The position numbers and the translations under genes are program-made. The notes below the pieces were generated by a model, which did no database searches, was not told the origin of the DNA, and worked only from the letters and a program-made list of their open reading frames with translations. This document shows, one piece after another, positions 37,139-47,198 of a stretch of 64,000 nt of DNA (its first letter is position 1; each line of letters begins with the position of its first letter). The stretch spans positions 1,426,001 through 1,490,000 of the forward strand of contig NZ_QTJP01000001.1 of NCBI RefSeq assembly GCF_003391115.1. Direction: 5' to 3'. Origin of the DNA: Sphingomonas crusticola (lineage in GTDB: Bacteria; Pseudomonadota; Alphaproteobacteria; Sphingomonadales; Sphingomonadaceae).

Positions 37139-37516
37139 TTATTTGGCCTTCGGCGCGGGCGCCTTGGGCTTGGATGCGGGTGCCGGTGCCGGCGCCGCTG
37201 AATTCTGCAAGGACTTGATCTTGGCGGTGAGCCGATTGGCGCAGGCGGTCATCGTCGGCGCGAGGTCGGCGGCCTTCATCGCCCGGCCCTGCGCCATCAA
37301 CGCGGCGTTGAGCTGAGGGACCGACAGCCGCATGTCGAGGCGGCCGAGATAGTAAAAGGATGCCGATTTCGCGAGCTGCTGCCCACCCGGATCCTTTTCC
37401 TGCTTCATGAAGAAGTTGCTCGCGACCGCGCACCGCACGTCCTGATCGACGCTTTGCGCGGCGAGCGGTGCGGCAATGGTTAGCGCGATCGCGGCCGAGA
37501 TGAACTGACGCAGCAT
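37139..37516 (-). CDS. Secreted helical protein with Ala/Pro/Lys tail
   Basis: A 125-residue protein starting at the ATG at 37516 with a signal peptide (FISAAIALTIAAPLAAQS). The mature part has two Cys residues (DVRCAVASNFF and TMTACANRLTAK), likely a disulfide, and ends in the low-complexity tail APASKPKAPAPKAK. A related secreted family is common in sphingomonads but I cannot name a function. It follows the DUF72 gene by 64 bases on the same strand. Confidence 0.75.
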   Translation of the reverse strand: MLRQFISAAIALTIAAPLAAQSVDQDVRCAVASNFFMKQEKDPGGQQLAKSASFYYLGRLDMRLSVPQLNAALMAQGRAMKAADLAPTMTACANRLTAKIKSLQNSAAPAPAPASKPKAPAPKAK

Positions 37517-37580
37517 GAAGTATCTTCCTGTGATTGGCCCGCTCTTTGGCACTTTCTGCGCCGCAAGACGAGGGCCAGCG

Positions 37581-38339
37581 CTACAACTGGGCGCGCAAGA
37601 TCAATGCGTCGCCCATCGCGGCCGACGACGCCGTATTGTCGAAGATGCACCAGACCGGCCTCCCTTGGGCGCGTTCCGCTTGCAGCAGATTGGCATATTG
37701 AGCCAGCCGTTCCGGTCCGTAAGGCGAGCGATACATGTGCGGCGATCCATGCAGCCGCCAATAGCTCAGCCCGCGCCAGCCGCCCGGGAATGAAGCCGCC
37801 TCGATCGGCGCCGGATCGGCCGCGACGCGGGCGATACCCAGGCTGTCCAGGAGCGCATCCGGTTCCGGCTCGAACCAGCTCGGGTGGCGCGGCTCGCACA
37901 CGATGCGTGCATTCGTGCTGCGGGTGAGCATCGTCAGGAACGGCGTCGCCACCTCGGGCGCGAATGCCAATTTGGGTGGCAATTGCAGCAGCAGGATGGC
38001 GAGCTTGTCGCCGAGCGCTCCGGTCTCGTCGAGAAAGGCCTTAAGGATCTCCCCGCAATCGACCAATTTACGCTGGTGGCTGATTTCCTTGGGCAGCTTC
38101 ACCGCGAAACGGAAGCCGGCAGGCACGCTCCGCGCCCAATTCGCCCAGGTTGCCGGCCGATGCCGGCGATGGAAGGAAGAGTTGATCTCCGCGCCATGCA
38201 GGCGCGCGGAATAGCGCTCGAGCGACGTTCCTTCCGCCGGAAAAGCCTCGCGGTCGCCAACCGGAATGGTCCAGCCGGCCGTGCCGACGATCGCGGGGGA
38301 CCATGCGGCCGGCGATGCGCTTGGCATCGCCGACCCCAT
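37581..38339 (-). CDS. DUF72 (YecE-like) family protein
   Basis: TIM-barrel-type protein of DUF72. Characteristic segments are IVGTAGWTIPVGDREAFPAE at the N-terminus, SLERYSARLHGAEINSSFHR, PAGFRFAVKLPKEISHQRKL, and WRLHGSPHMYRSPYGPERL. The length is 252 residues from the ATG at 38339; an ATG at 38327 is also possible. The start lies one base after the stop of the small membrane-protein gene, so they are probably co-transcribed. Function unproven. Confidence 0.88.
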   Translation of the reverse strand: MGSAMPSASPAAWSPAIVGTAGWTIPVGDREAFPAEGTSLERYSARLHGAEINSSFHRRHRPATWANWARSVPAGFRFAVKLPKEISHQRKLVDCGEILKAFLDETGALGDKLAILLLQLPPKLAFAPEVATPFLTMLTRSTNARIVCEPRHPSWFEPEPDALLDSLGIARVAADPAPIEAASFPGGWRGLSYWRLHGSPHMYRSPYGPERLAQYANLLQAERAQGRPVWCIFDNTASSAAMGDALILRAQL

Positions 38340-38340
38340 G

Positions 38341-38703
38341 TCAGTTATTGTCGTTGGTCGTCTTGCGGCGGCGCGTCGACGTGGTGCGGGTCCGTCCCGC
38401 TGCACCGCGGCCGCTGCTCTTCGAGCGGCCACTGTTGCCGCCGGTCTTCGCGCGTGGTTTGCGCGGGGCCGCCTTCGGCTTGGGCCTGTCTCCGCCGGAG
38501 AAGAACCAGGCGGCGAACAAAGCCGCCGAACCGAGCCCGATGGCCAGACCGATGCCGAGCGCCGCTCCGCTCACCAACGGCTCGTCCTGCTGCGGCCGCT
38601 TGGCGGCAACATCGGGCGGCGGCGCGGCATGATGTTCATGCGGCGGCTCCCGGAGCGGATAGGGAGATTGGTTGCCGGGCGGCACCGGTGGCGAATGGGT
38701 CAT
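38341..38703 (-). CDS. Small single-helix membrane protein with basic C-terminal tail
   Basis: A 120-residue protein with an aagga ribosome-binding site before the ATG at 38703. A Pro/His-rich N-terminus (PPHEHHAAPPPDVAAKRPQQ) precedes one membrane helix (GAALGIGLAIGLGSAALFAAW, about 46-66, quoted in part). A strongly basic, Gly/Ser/Arg/Thr-rich tail (RAKTGGNSGRSKSSGRGAA) follows. The positive tail is presumably cytoplasmic and could bind nucleic acid or phospholipid. No family is recognised. Confidence 0.65.
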   Translation of the reverse strand: MTHSPPVPPGNQSPYPLREPPHEHHAAPPPDVAAKRPQQDEPLVSGAALGIGLAIGLGSAALFAAWFFSGGDRPKPKAAPRKPRAKTGGNSGRSKSSGRGAAGRTRTTSTRRRKTTNDNN

Positions 38704-38767
38704 GGAAAGTCCTTCAGACTAAAGTGGATTAACGCGCTGGGAAGGGGCGAGGTTGCCCCGGCGATGT

Positions 38768-38923
38768 TCAGATATTGCCGAGCAGAACCAGGATGATGAC
38801 GATCACCAGCACCAGGCCCAGCCCACCCGACGGCGCATAACCCCAATTGCGGCTGTGGCCCCAGGTCGGCAGGGCGCCGATCAGGAACAAGATCAAAAGG
38901 ATGATCAGGATCGTACCGAGCAT
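38768..38923 (-). CDS. DUF3309 family small membrane protein
   Basis: A 51-residue protein that is easy to miss because of its size. From the ATG at 38923 it reads MLGTILIILLILFLIGALPT, then WGHSRNWGYAPSGGLG, then a second hydrophobic helix ending LVLLGNI. This two-helix hairpin with a central WGYxPSGG is DUF3309, widespread in proteobacteria and of unknown role. Confidence 0.85.
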   Translation of the reverse strand: MLGTILIILLILFLIGALPTWGHSRNWGYAPSGGLGLVLVIVIILVLLGNI

Positions 38924-39025
38924 GGGCGCCTCGCATATGTTGTCATGTTCGGCAGCGTAACGAGCCTTGCGAACGGCGGTTCCGGCCGCGGCATCGTGCG
39001 GCCCTTCGTCATCGGCGGGGCTAAT

Positions 39026-39904
39026 CTAGTCGAGCGGCTCCACATCCACCGCGACGTCGATCTTCTGGCCATTGCGACCCAGGAAGACGCCGTCGATAGG
39101 CGCCACGTCGCCATAATCACGCCCGATCGCGGTGACGATATGATCCGGCCCCATGGTGACGCCGTTGGTGGGATCGAAGCCGATCCAGCCGCGCGCAGGC
39201 CCGCACCAGATCAGCACCCACGCGTGGGTCGCATCCGCCCCCACCAGCCGCGCTTTGCCCGGCGGCGGAATCGTCCGCAAATAGCCGGAGACATAGGCGG
39301 CCGCGAGACCGGCCGAGCGCGCGCCGGAGATCATGATCTGCGCGAAATCCTGGCAGACGCCCTCCTTCTTGGCGAAAGCCTCGGCCGGGCTGGTGTCCAG
39401 TTGAGTGGCGCTGCCGTCATAGCGAAAGCTGGCCTTGATCGCCTTTGCAAGCGCCAGCCCCGCCTCGACGACCCCGCGCTCGGGCCGCAGCTCGGCGGCG
39501 CACCAGGCGGCGATTTCGGGGAAGGCGGCGATCAGCGGCGACGGGAACAGGTAATTGGCGGGCGCGGCTTCGCCCAGATCGCGCGCCTCACGCGCCATCC
39601 GCCCGGCCGCCGCGACGTCGATATCGTCCGCCTGCGCCACCGGCGCGATCCGCTCGACCACGACATGGGCGCGGCTTTCGATCCGCAGCTCGATCGCGGG
39701 CTTCGTGACGACGATGCGGGTCGCATTGACCGGGTAGCCGCTGTCGCGCCCCGGATCCTCCGAGGCGGCGGGTTCGATCACCAGCGCATGATCCTCGACC
39801 CGCTGGCCGTCCCACGCGATCGGCTTCAGGCGCAGATTGCAGCGCGCGAACCGCACCGGGAAGGCGTAACGGAAGCGCGTCGTGTGGGTGATGGCGTAGC
39901 GCAT
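39026..39904 (-). CDS. Transglutaminase-like cysteine protease/amidase family protein
   Basis: A 292-residue protein with the bacterial transglutaminase N-terminal beta domain (RYAITHTTRFRYAFPVRFAR, about 1-80) and a transglutaminase-like core. The catalytic triad is visible: Cys in KKEGVCQDFAQIMISG (near 185), His in VGADATHAWVLIWCGPARG (near 235) and Asp in WIGFDPTNGVTMG (near 252). No signal peptide, so it is cytoplasmic. It ends the three-gene cassette with the ATP-grasp/alpha-E and DUF2126 proteins, an arrangement conserved in many proteobacteria and predicted by comparative genomics to make or process a peptide or amide product. Confidence 0.9.
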   Translation of the reverse strand: MRYAITHTTRFRYAFPVRFARCNLRLKPIAWDGQRVEDHALVIEPAASEDPGRDSGYPVNATRIVVTKPAIELRIESRAHVVVERIAPVAQADDIDVAAAGRMAREARDLGEAAPANYLFPSPLIAAFPEIAAWCAAELRPERGVVEAGLALAKAIKASFRYDGSATQLDTSPAEAFAKKEGVCQDFAQIMISGARSAGLAAAYVSGYLRTIPPPGKARLVGADATHAWVLIWCGPARGWIGFDPTNGVTMGPDHIVTAIGRDYGDVAPIDGVFLGRNGQKIDVAVDVEPLD

Positions 39905-39931
39905 CAGCGGCCGGTCCTCATGCCCAAATCC

Positions 39932-42463
39932 TCACGCCAACGTCATGCCCGCCGCGCGCACCGTCTCCGCGCCCTGCAGGAAGAAGCGCGCCGCCACCGC
40001 GTCGCTCAGCGCCGACAGCCGGTTCTCGACCCCGATCAGCGTCGCCGGCGAAAGCGATTCGGGCTTCACCGTCATCACCATCAGGGCGAGCTCGTTGGCG
40101 AGCGCGACCTGCTCCTCCTCCAGCCCGTCGTCGCGCAGCGACGGCAGGGCGGCGAGATGCTCGCGCAGGCGCGCCACCTGAAAGGCCAGGCTACGCGGAT
40201 TATAGGGATCGAGCGTCACCAGATCGCGCACCGGCACCAGCGCCAGCCCTGTCATGTAACGCGCACGATAGCTGATCTGGCTGTCCATCAGGTCGAGCAG
40301 GGTGGTCAGGTCGTCGGCGGTAGCGGCGTCGCTCGCGAACAAGCGGGTCAGGCGGCACGCGACGAGCGCGCGCTCGAGCCGCCGGCCGAGATCGTGGAAG
40401 CGCCAGCCGGCCGTGCGTCCCATATTTTCGGCGGCGAGCCCCGCCAGCGCGGCGAACCTTTCCTGCAATTGCCCGACCCGGTTGAGCATGGCGGTCGCGT
40501 CGCTGCCCTGCGCGGCCGGCAACGGCATGTCGATCAGCCGCCAGACGTCGGCCGACAGCCGGTCGCGTATGCCGGATGCAATACCCTGAACCGTAGCGAA
40601 TAAGGTGCGGATACTGGACAGGCCGGTGCCGTCGAGCGCCGCCTCGGCGAGTTCGGCGAGATCGCGGATCGCGCCAAGCTCGTCATCCTCATCCTCTTCC
40701 TCTTCGGGATCGTCCTCGATCCGCGCCGCGCCGGTCGAGATGAGCATGGTCGCCAGCCGGTCGAGCGTGACCGGCACCAGACTGGCGCCGCCGTCCGCAT
40801 CGATCGTGCCGCCGAGTGTCGCGCGCACCAATTGCAACGTCGCCTCGCCGCGTTCGAGATAGCGGCCGAGCCAGTAGAGATTGTCGGCCGCGCGGCTTGG
40901 CAAGGTGCCGGGATTGCGGCGCACGGCGACATGCTGGGGCAGCAGCGATACCGGCTCCTGCGGGTGCAGCGAGACGATGCCGACATCCGCCGAATAGGCG
41001 CCCTCCCCCATGATCGTCGCCCGTTCGTCGGCGACGTTGCCGAGCCGGGCGAAGCCGCCGGGCATGACGATCCACTTGCCGTCGGCATCGCGCGCGGCGA
41101 AGGCGCGCAGGATGAACGGCCGCGCCACCAGTCGGCCGTCGGCGACCACCGGCATCGTCGACAGGCGCACCACCTCGCGCCCGACATAATCCTGCGGCCG
41201 GATCGTCATCGCCGCCTCGAGCGCGGCGCGGCCGGATGGATCCAGGCTCGACCCCAGCGTCGTGCCGTCCGGCAGCCCCGCCACCTGCTCCGAAAAGGCT
41301 GGGCTGATCAGCAACGTATCGAGTCGCGCCAGCATCTGCTTGCACGGCCCTTCCTGGCCACACCACCAGGTGGCGATGTTGGGCAATTTGAGCGTCTCGC
41401 CCAGCAGCTTGCGCGCGAGCGCGGGCAGGAACGCGGCGAAGGCCGGCGATTCGACCACGCCCGCGCCCGGCGCGTTGGCGATGACAGCCTCGCCCGAGGC
41501 GATCGCATCCATCAGCCCCGGCACGCCGATCTGCGAACCGGAATCGAAGGCGAGCGGATCGAGGAAGCGCGAATCCATCCTTCGCCACAGCGCATCAACG
41601 CGCTTCAGCCCCTCGATCGTGCGGACGTAGAGGCGGTCGTCGCGCACGGCGAGATCGTCGCCCTCGACCAGCAGCAGGCCGAGATAGCGCGCGAGATGGG
41701 CCTGTTCCGGATAGCTCTGATTGTAGCGTCCCGGGGTCAGCAGCCCGATGCGCGGATCGGATCGTTTGCACGACGCGGCCAGTCCCTCACGGAAGCCGGC
41801 AAAGAACGGCGCGAGCCGCTGCAGGTTGAGCCGCGTCTGCAGCGCGCCCATCACCCGGCTCGCAGCAAGGCGGTTTTCCAGCGCATAGCCCGCGCCGACC
41901 GGCGCCCGCACATGATCGGACAGCACCCGCCATTCGCCGTCGGGACCGCGCCCGATGTCGACCGCATAGATATGGAGGCGGTGGCCGCCGCTCGGCGCCA
42001 TGCCGATCATCGAACGCCAGAAATGGCGCGATCCGGTCAGCAGCGGCGCGGGCAGATGGCCGTCGGCGACAAGCTCGCCCGGGCCGTAAATGTCGCCAAG
42101 CACGCGTTCCAGCAGTTCGGCGCGCTGGGCGACGCCCTCGGCAATCCCCTGCCACTCATCCTCGCCGATCAGCAGCGGGAGCGCCGACAGCGGCCATGGC
42201 CGCTCGGACGGGTCGCCGGGCAGGCGGAAAGCGGTTCCGATCTCGTCGACCTGCCGCCCGATCCGGTCCTGCAGCCGCTGCAGCCGGCCCTCGGTCAGCC
42301 CGGCGACGCCATCGAACAGGTGATGCCACCAGCGCGCGCCGCGCCCCATATCGTCGCGCACGACATCGCCCGCGCCTGCCTGCGATACGTAGGATTCAAG
42401 CCAGCCCTGCCCCCATGAGGGCATGCCCGGCAATTGCGCCATGTTGGTGCCCCCCGGCGCCAT
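39932..42463 (-). CDS. Circularly permuted ATP-grasp protein fused to alpha-E domain
   Basis: An 843-residue fusion of two proteins that are often separate. The N-terminal circularly permuted ATP-grasp part (about 30-500) shows HLPAPLLTGSRHFWRSMIGM, WRVLSDHVRAPVGAGYALEN, IGLLTPGRYNQSYPEQAHLA and IANAPGAGVVESPAFAAFLP. The alpha-E domain (about 530-840) begins SRAADNLYWLGRYLERGEAT and ends with SLSPATLIGVENRLSALSDA. ATP-grasp enzymes form amide bonds through acyl phosphates, so ligation of a peptide or amine is likely. The start is uncertain among the ATGs at 42463, 42442 and 42424. It lies 27 bases upstream of the transglutaminase gene. Confidence 0.9.
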   Translation of the reverse strand: MAPGGTNMAQLPGMPSWGQGWLESYVSQAGAGDVVRDDMGRGARWWHHLFDGVAGLTEGRLQRLQDRIGRQVDEIGTAFRLPGDPSERPWPLSALPLLIGEDEWQGIAEGVAQRAELLERVLGDIYGPGELVADGHLPAPLLTGSRHFWRSMIGMAPSGGHRLHIYAVDIGRGPDGEWRVLSDHVRAPVGAGYALENRLAASRVMGALQTRLNLQRLAPFFAGFREGLAASCKRSDPRIGLLTPGRYNQSYPEQAHLARYLGLLLVEGDDLAVRDDRLYVRTIEGLKRVDALWRRMDSRFLDPLAFDSGSQIGVPGLMDAIASGEAVIANAPGAGVVESPAFAAFLPALARKLLGETLKLPNIATWWCGQEGPCKQMLARLDTLLISPAFSEQVAGLPDGTTLGSSLDPSGRAALEAAMTIRPQDYVGREVVRLSTMPVVADGRLVARPFILRAFAARDADGKWIVMPGGFARLGNVADERATIMGEGAYSADVGIVSLHPQEPVSLLPQHVAVRRNPGTLPSRAADNLYWLGRYLERGEATLQLVRATLGGTIDADGGASLVPVTLDRLATMLISTGAARIEDDPEEEEDEDDELGAIRDLAELAEAALDGTGLSSIRTLFATVQGIASGIRDRLSADVWRLIDMPLPAAQGSDATAMLNRVGQLQERFAALAGLAAENMGRTAGWRFHDLGRRLERALVACRLTRLFASDAATADDLTTLLDLMDSQISYRARYMTGLALVPVRDLVTLDPYNPRSLAFQVARLREHLAALPSLRDDGLEEEQVALANELALMVMTVKPESLSPATLIGVENRLSALSDAVAARFFLQGAETVRAAGMTLA

Positions 42464-42472
42464 CGCCTACCC

Positions 42473-42573
42473 CCCCTCCCGCGTGCGGGAGGGGCCGGGG
42501 GAGGGAAAACGGGAGGCAGGCGATTGCGAAGCGGGATATCCCGTCGCCTGACCCTTCCCGCAAGCGGGAGGGG
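42473..42573. repeat. Composite palindromic repeat of three hairpins
   Basis: Two copies of one hairpin in direct orientation (cccctcccgc/gcgggagggg at 42473-42494, and the same with one mismatch at 42552-42573) flank a central hairpin. The central one is caggcga (42517-42523) with tcgcctg (42544-42550), enclosing the perfect palindrome cgggatatcccg (42532-42543). It fills the gap between the DUF2126 and ATP-grasp genes. Confidence 0.7.
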
Positions 42574-42591
42574 AAAAGATGCGCCCGCCCC

Positions 42592-45500
42592 TCACAACCC
42601 CACCGGCCGTCTCAGATCGAGCGTCATCGGGAAATCGCCCGCATATTCCTCCGGCGGCATCGCGATATTGCCAGGCGTGTGGCCATGCTCGACGAAGCGC
42701 GCCTTGCGCCGGGCTTCGGCCTCGTAATCGTTGATCGGCACATGATCGTAATTGCGCCCGCCCGGATGGCCGACATGATAGACGCAGCCGCCGAGCGAAC
42801 GCCCGTTCCAGCTGTCGAGCAGGTCGAACGTCAATGGCGCATTGGCCGGCAAGCGCGGGTGAAGACAATTCGCCGGCTCCCACGCTTTGTAGCGCACGCC
42901 GCCGACCGCCTCGCCCTGATTGCCGGTCGCCGTCATCGGCACCCGCCGGCCGTTGCAGGCAACGATATGGCGCCCGGGGACCAGCCCCGTCGCCCGCACT
43001 TGCAGCCGCTCAGTCGAGCTGTCGACATAGCGCACCGTGCCGCCGATTGCCCCGGTTTCGCCCAATACCGGCCACGGCTCGAGCGCGTGGCTGATCTCCA
43101 GCCCGACGCCGCCGGCGCTAACGCTGCCGTGGACGGGGAAGCGGAACTGGCGCTGCGCCTCGAACCAGGCCGGATCGAAATCATAACCCGCGCCGCGCAG
43201 GTCGCTCAGCACCTCCAGGAAATCGGCCCAGACGAAATGTCCGAGCATGAAGCGGTCGTGCAGGGTCGTGCCCCAGCGCACCAGGTTGCCGCCCTGGGGC
43301 TCGCGCCACAGCCAGGCGGTGAGCGCGCGGATCAGCAATTGCTGCGCGAGGCTCATCTTGGCCTCGGGCGGCATTTCGAACCCGCGAAACTCGACCAGCC
43401 CCAGCCGTCCGGTCGGGCCGTCCGGCGAGAATAATTTGTCGATACAGATTTCGGTACGATGGGTGTTGCCGGTGACGTCCACCAGCAAATTGCGGAACAG
43501 GCGATCGACAACCCATGGCTGCGGCGCATCATTCTGCCCGCGGAACGGGTTCGGCACCTGCGCCAGCGCGATCTCCAGCTCATAGAGGCCGTCATGGCGC
43601 GCCTCGTCGATGCGCGGGCTCTGGCTGGTCGGGCCGATGAACAGGCCGGAGAACAGATAGCTCAGCGACGGATGGCGCTGCCAGTAGAGTACGAAACTCT
43701 TGAGCAGGTCGGGCCGGCGGATGAACGGGCTTTCGGTGACCGATCGGCCGCCGAGCACGATATGATTGCCGCCGCCGGTGCCGATCGAACGCCCGTCGAT
43801 CAGGAATTTGTCGGCGGTCAATTTCTCCGCGCGCGCCATGTCGTACAGGCTTGTGGTGAGCTCGACCGTCTCCTCCCAGGTCGACGTGGGATGGATATTG
43901 ACCTCGATCACGCCGGGATCGGGCGTGACCTTCAGCACCTGCAGGCGCGGGTCGGGTGGCGGGGCATAGCCTTCGATCCGCACCGCGATGCGCGTCGCCT
44001 CGGCGGTCCGCTCGACCGCCGCGACCAGCTCAAGATAATCTTCCAGCGTCTCGGTCGGCGGCAGGAAGACCGCGACATATTCGCCGCGCGGCTCGACCGT
44101 CATCGCGGTGCGGACCGCGCCTTCGATGATGACCTGCTCGGTCCGCTCCTGCGCGGACTGCGCGTCGGGTGCCATCGCGACCGCCTCGCTGCGCTGCGGA
44201 TGCCGGTCGGCTCCGGCAGGGGCCGGCCCCTGCTCGCGGAAATCGGGCAAGGGGCCGCGCGGCTCGGTCGTATCGCGGATGTGCAGGAATGGGTAATCCG
44301 ATTTCGGCACGTGCGGCAGCGACCCCAGCGGCAGGCGGTAGCCGATCGCGCTGTCGCCCGGCGCCAGGAACAGCCGTCCGCGCCGCACCCGCCACTGCTC
44401 ACTCTTCCAGCGGCGCGGCTCGGGCTGCGCCGCCGCCTGCCACGCCTGGATCGGAAGGACATAGCCGACCGGGCGCGACAATCCATGCTCGAACGCCTTG
44501 ACCATGCGCGCGCGCACTTCGGGATCGTCGATCGCGGGATCGGTCGGGTCGGTATTGGCCGGCAGGTCGCCTTCCTTGAGCGACCATTGCACCGGATCCT
44601 CGAATGCCGGCTGGACATAATCACGCGAGACATCGAGCGTGTCGGCGATCGCCTTGAGGAAACGCTCGGCCTCGTCGACGTCAAGCTGCGTTACATCATG
44701 CCCGCCATCGACCGCGATCAGGCTGCTGTCGCGCCACACCGGCGTCCCGTCGAGCCGCCAATAGACCGAATAGCCCCAGCGCGGCAGGCTCTCGCCCGGA
44801 TACCATTTGCCCTGGCCGTGATGGATCAGGCCCCCCGGTGCGAACCTGTCGCGCATCCGCCGGATCAGGCGATCGGCATAACCCGCTTTAGTGGGCCCGA
44901 CCGCGTCGGCATTCCATTCCGGCGCCTCGGGATCGGCGGCGGCGAGGAAAGTCGGCTCGCCGCCGGTGGTGAGGCGCACATCCTGCGCCACCAGATCGGC
45001 ATCGACCCGCCGCCCGAGCGCATCCAGCGCGGACCAACGCGCATCTGTGAACGGCTTGGTGATCCGCACCGCCTCGGCGATGCGCTGCACGTCCATCTCG
45101 AAGCCGAAATCCGTCTGCGCCGGCTCCAGCAATGTGCCCTCGATCGGCGTGGCGGAACGATAATGCGGGGTCGCGCACAGCGGGATATGGCCTTCGCCCG
45201 CGAACAGGCCGGAGGTCGGATCCATCCCGATCCAGCCCGCGCCCGGAATATAGACTTCCGCCCAGGCATGCAGATCGCACACGTCGCGCGCCACGCCCTT
45301 GGGCCCTTCGACCGGAATGATGTCGGGGGTCAGCTGGATCGAATAGCCGGAGACAAAGCGCGCGGCGAAACCCAGCCGGCGCAGTAATTGCACCAGCAGC
45401 CAGCCCGAATCGCGGCACGATCCGGTGCCGATTTCCAGCGTCTGTTCGGGAAATTGCACCCCCGGCTCCAGCCGGATGACATAGCCGACCGTCTCGTTGA

Positions 45501-45951
45501 CCGCGCGATTGAGCTCGACCAGAAAGTCGATCGTGCCCATCCGCACATCGCGGAAACGCTCGTATAGCGCCTCGAAGCGCGGTCCTTGGGGTTCCAGCTC
45601 GAAATATGGCGACAGGTCGCTCTTGAGGTCGGGGCTATATTGGAACGGGCGCTCGGTCGCATATTCCTCGACGAAGAAGTCGAACGGATTGATCACCGTC
45701 AGATCGGCAATGAGGTCGACCGTGACGCGGAATTCGGTCGTCGGCTCGGGTAGCACCACGCGCGCCAGCCAATTGCCGTGCGGATCCTGCTGCCAGTTGA
45801 CGAAATGCTGCTCGGGCAGGATCGTCAGCGAATAATTGGGCACTGCCGTGCGGCTATGCGGCGCCGGGCGCAGCCGGATGACCTGCGGGCCGAGCATGAT
45901 CGGCCGGTCGTAACGGTAGGACGTAACGTGATGGAGCGCCGCCTGAATCAT
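42592..45951 (-). CDS. Large transglutaminase-DUF2126 fusion protein
   Basis: A 1119-residue protein, typical for the family, starting at the ATG at 45951 ([20 protein letters not shown]); longer frames upstream code no conserved sequence. The transglutaminase part (about 1-290) carries Cys in [20 protein letters not shown], His in [16 protein letters not shown] and Asp in [18 protein letters not shown]. The remainder (about 320-1115) is DUF2126, with [58 protein letters not shown] and [20 protein letters not shown]. The glutamine-synthetase-like fold proposed for DUF2126 suggests ligase chemistry. It heads the cassette and diverges from frmA with 107 bases between starts. Confidence 0.92.
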   Translation of the reverse strand: MIQAALHHVTSYRYDRPIMLGPQVIRLRPAPHSRTAVPNYSLTILPEQHFVNWQQDPHGNWLARVVLPEPTTEFRVTVDLIADLTVINPFDFFVEEYATERPFQYSPDLKSDLSPYFELEPQGPRFEALYERFRDVRMGTIDFLVELNRAVNETVGYVIRLEPGVQFPEQTLEIGTGSCRDSGWLLVQLLRRLGFAARFVSGYSIQLTPDIIPVEGPKGVARDVCDLHAWAEVYIPGAGWIGMDPTSGLFAGEGHIPLCATPHYRSATPIEGTLLEPAQTDFGFEMDVQRIAEAVRITKPFTDARWSALDALGRRVDADLVAQDVRLTTGGEPTFLAAADPEAPEWNADAVGPTKAGYADRLIRRMRDRFAPGGLIHHGQGKWYPGESLPRWGYSVYWRLDGTPVWRDSSLIAVDGGHDVTQLDVDEAERFLKAIADTLDVSRDYVQPAFEDPVQWSLKEGDLPANTDPTDPAIDDPEVRARMVKAFEHGLSRPVGYVLPIQAWQAAAQPEPRRWKSEQWRVRRGRLFLAPGDSAIGYRLPLGSLPHVPKSDYPFLHIRDTTEPRGPLPDFREQGPAPAGADRHPQRSEAVAMAPDAQSAQERTEQVIIEGAVRTAMTVEPRGEYVAVFLPPTETLEDYLELVAAVERTAEATRIAVRIEGYAPPPDPRLQVLKVTPDPGVIEVNIHPTSTWEETVELTTSLYDMARAEKLTADKFLIDGRSIGTGGGNHIVLGGRSVTESPFIRRPDLLKSFVLYWQRHPSLSYLFSGLFIGPTSQSPRIDEARHDGLYELEIALAQVPNPFRGQNDAPQPWVVDRLFRNLLVDVTGNTHRTEICIDKLFSPDGPTGRLGLVEFRGFEMPPEAKMSLAQQLLIRALTAWLWREPQGGNLVRWGTTLHDRFMLGHFVWADFLEVLSDLRGAGYDFDPAWFEAQRQFRFPVHGSVSAGGVGLEISHALEPWPVLGETGAIGGTVRYVDSSTERLQVRATGLVPGRHIVACNGRRVPMTATGNQGEAVGGVRYKAWEPANCLHPRLPANAPLTFDLLDSWNGRSLGGCVYHVGHPGGRNYDHVPINDYEAEARRKARFVEHGHTPGNIAMPPEEYAGDFPMTLDLRRPVGL

Positions 45952-46058
45952 CTGCGCACATGCAGCACAGGGCTGCCCCCCCGGCAAGCGCGCATCGCCT
46001 TGCCTTTTTCGGTACCCACCGCCATCGCCATCGCCTTCCCTCTCGTACAGGACCTGCC

Positions 46059-47171
46059 ATGAAGACCCGCGCCGCCATTGCGTTCCAGGCAAAGCAACCG
46101 TTGGAAGTCGTCGAACTTGATCTGGAAGGGCCGCAGGCCGGTGAGGTTCTGGTCGAGATCATGGCGACCGGCATCTGCCATACCGATGCCTACACATTGG
46201 ACGGGCTCGACAGCGAAGGGCTGTTCCCCGCCATCCTCGGTCATGAAGGCGCGGGCATCGTGCGCGAGGTCGGTGCCGGCGTCACCAGCGTGAAGCCCGG
46301 CGATCACGTCATCCCGCTCTACACCCCCGAATGCCGGCAGTGTAAGTCGTGCCTCAGCGGCAAGACCAACCTCTGCACCGCGATCCGCGCCACGCAAGGC
46401 AAGGGTGTGATGCCCGATGGCACCAGCCGCTTCAGCTACAAGGGTCAGAGCATCTTCCATTATATGGGCTGCTCGACCTTCTCCAATTTCACCGTGCTTC
46501 CCGAAATCGCGGTCGCGAAGATCCGCGAGGACGCGCCGTTCAAGACGAGCTGCTATATCGGCTGCGGCGTCACCACCGGCGTCGGCGCGGTCGTCAACAC
46601 CGCCAAGGTCCAGTTCGGCGACAATATCGTCGTGTTTGGCCTCGGCGGCATCGGCCTCAACGTACTGCAGGGCGCCAAGATGGCTGGCGCCAACAAGATC
46701 GTCGGCGTCGACATCAACCCGGATCGCGAGGAATGGGGGCGCCGCTTCGGAATGACCGATTTCATCGACGGCCGCGGCAAGTCGCGCGAGCAGACGATCG
46801 CCGAAATCCTCGCGCTGACCGACGGCGGGGCGGATTATACTTTCGATTGCACCGGCAATACCGAAGTGATGCGTACCGCGCTTGAGGCCTGTCACCGCGG
46901 CTGGGGCACCAGCATCATCATCGGCGTGGCCGAAGCCGGCAAGGAGATCGCCACCCGCCCCTTCCAGCTGGTCACCGGCCGCAACTGGCGCGGCACCGCG
47001 TTCGGCGGCGCCAAGGGCCGCACCGACGTCCCCAAGATCGTCGACTGGTACATGAACGGCAAGATCGAGATCGATCCGATGATCACCCATGTCCTCGCCC
47101 TGGACGAGATCAACAAGGGCTTCGACCTGATGCATGCGGGCGAGAGCATCCGCAGCGTGGTGGTGTATTGA
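46059..47171 (+). CDS. frmA: S-(hydroxymethyl)glutathione dehydrogenase / class III alcohol dehydrogenase
   Basis: Zinc-dependent dehydrogenase oxidising S-hydroxymethylglutathione (formaldehyde plus glutathione) to S-formylglutathione. The start is the ATG at 46059 ([20 protein letters not shown]). Catalytic zinc ligands are in [13 protein letters not shown] and [11 protein letters not shown]. The structural zinc Cys cluster is [15 protein letters not shown] (about 92-106). The NAD motif is [18 protein letters not shown]. The length of 370 residues is normal. It is followed by a cupin and by fghA, forming the glutathione-dependent formaldehyde pathway. Confidence 0.96.
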   Translation: MKTRAAIAFQAKQPLEVVELDLEGPQAGEVLVEIMATGICHTDAYTLDGLDSEGLFPAILGHEGAGIVREVGAGVTSVKPGDHVIPLYTPECRQCKSCLSGKTNLCTAIRATQGKGVMPDGTSRFSYKGQSIFHYMGCSTFSNFTVLPEIAVAKIREDAPFKTSCYIGCGVTTGVGAVVNTAKVQFGDNIVVFGLGGIGLNVLQGAKMAGANKIVGVDINPDREEWGRRFGMTDFIDGRGKSREQTIAEILALTDGGADYTFDCTGNTEVMRTALEACHRGWGTSIIIGVAEAGKEIATRPFQLVTGRNWRGTAFGGAKGRTDVPKIVDWYMNGKIEIDPMITHVLALDEINKGFDLMHAGESIRSVVVY

Positions 47172-47198
47172 TGGCGTATTGAAAATCGCAGCGGGCTG

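Noticed and set aside
40832-42418. Long open frame (528 codons) antisense to the ATP-grasp/alpha-E gene
   Set aside because: Arg/His/Gln-rich translation of the kind seen opposite GC-rich genes; no start signal or motif.
43459-45387. 642-codon open frame antisense to the DUF2126 gene
   Set aside because: Shadow of a well supported gene; composition not protein-like.
46030-46050. Short direct repeat of gccatc before frmA
   Set aside because: Two or three copies of a six-base unit in GC-rich DNA are expected by chance.
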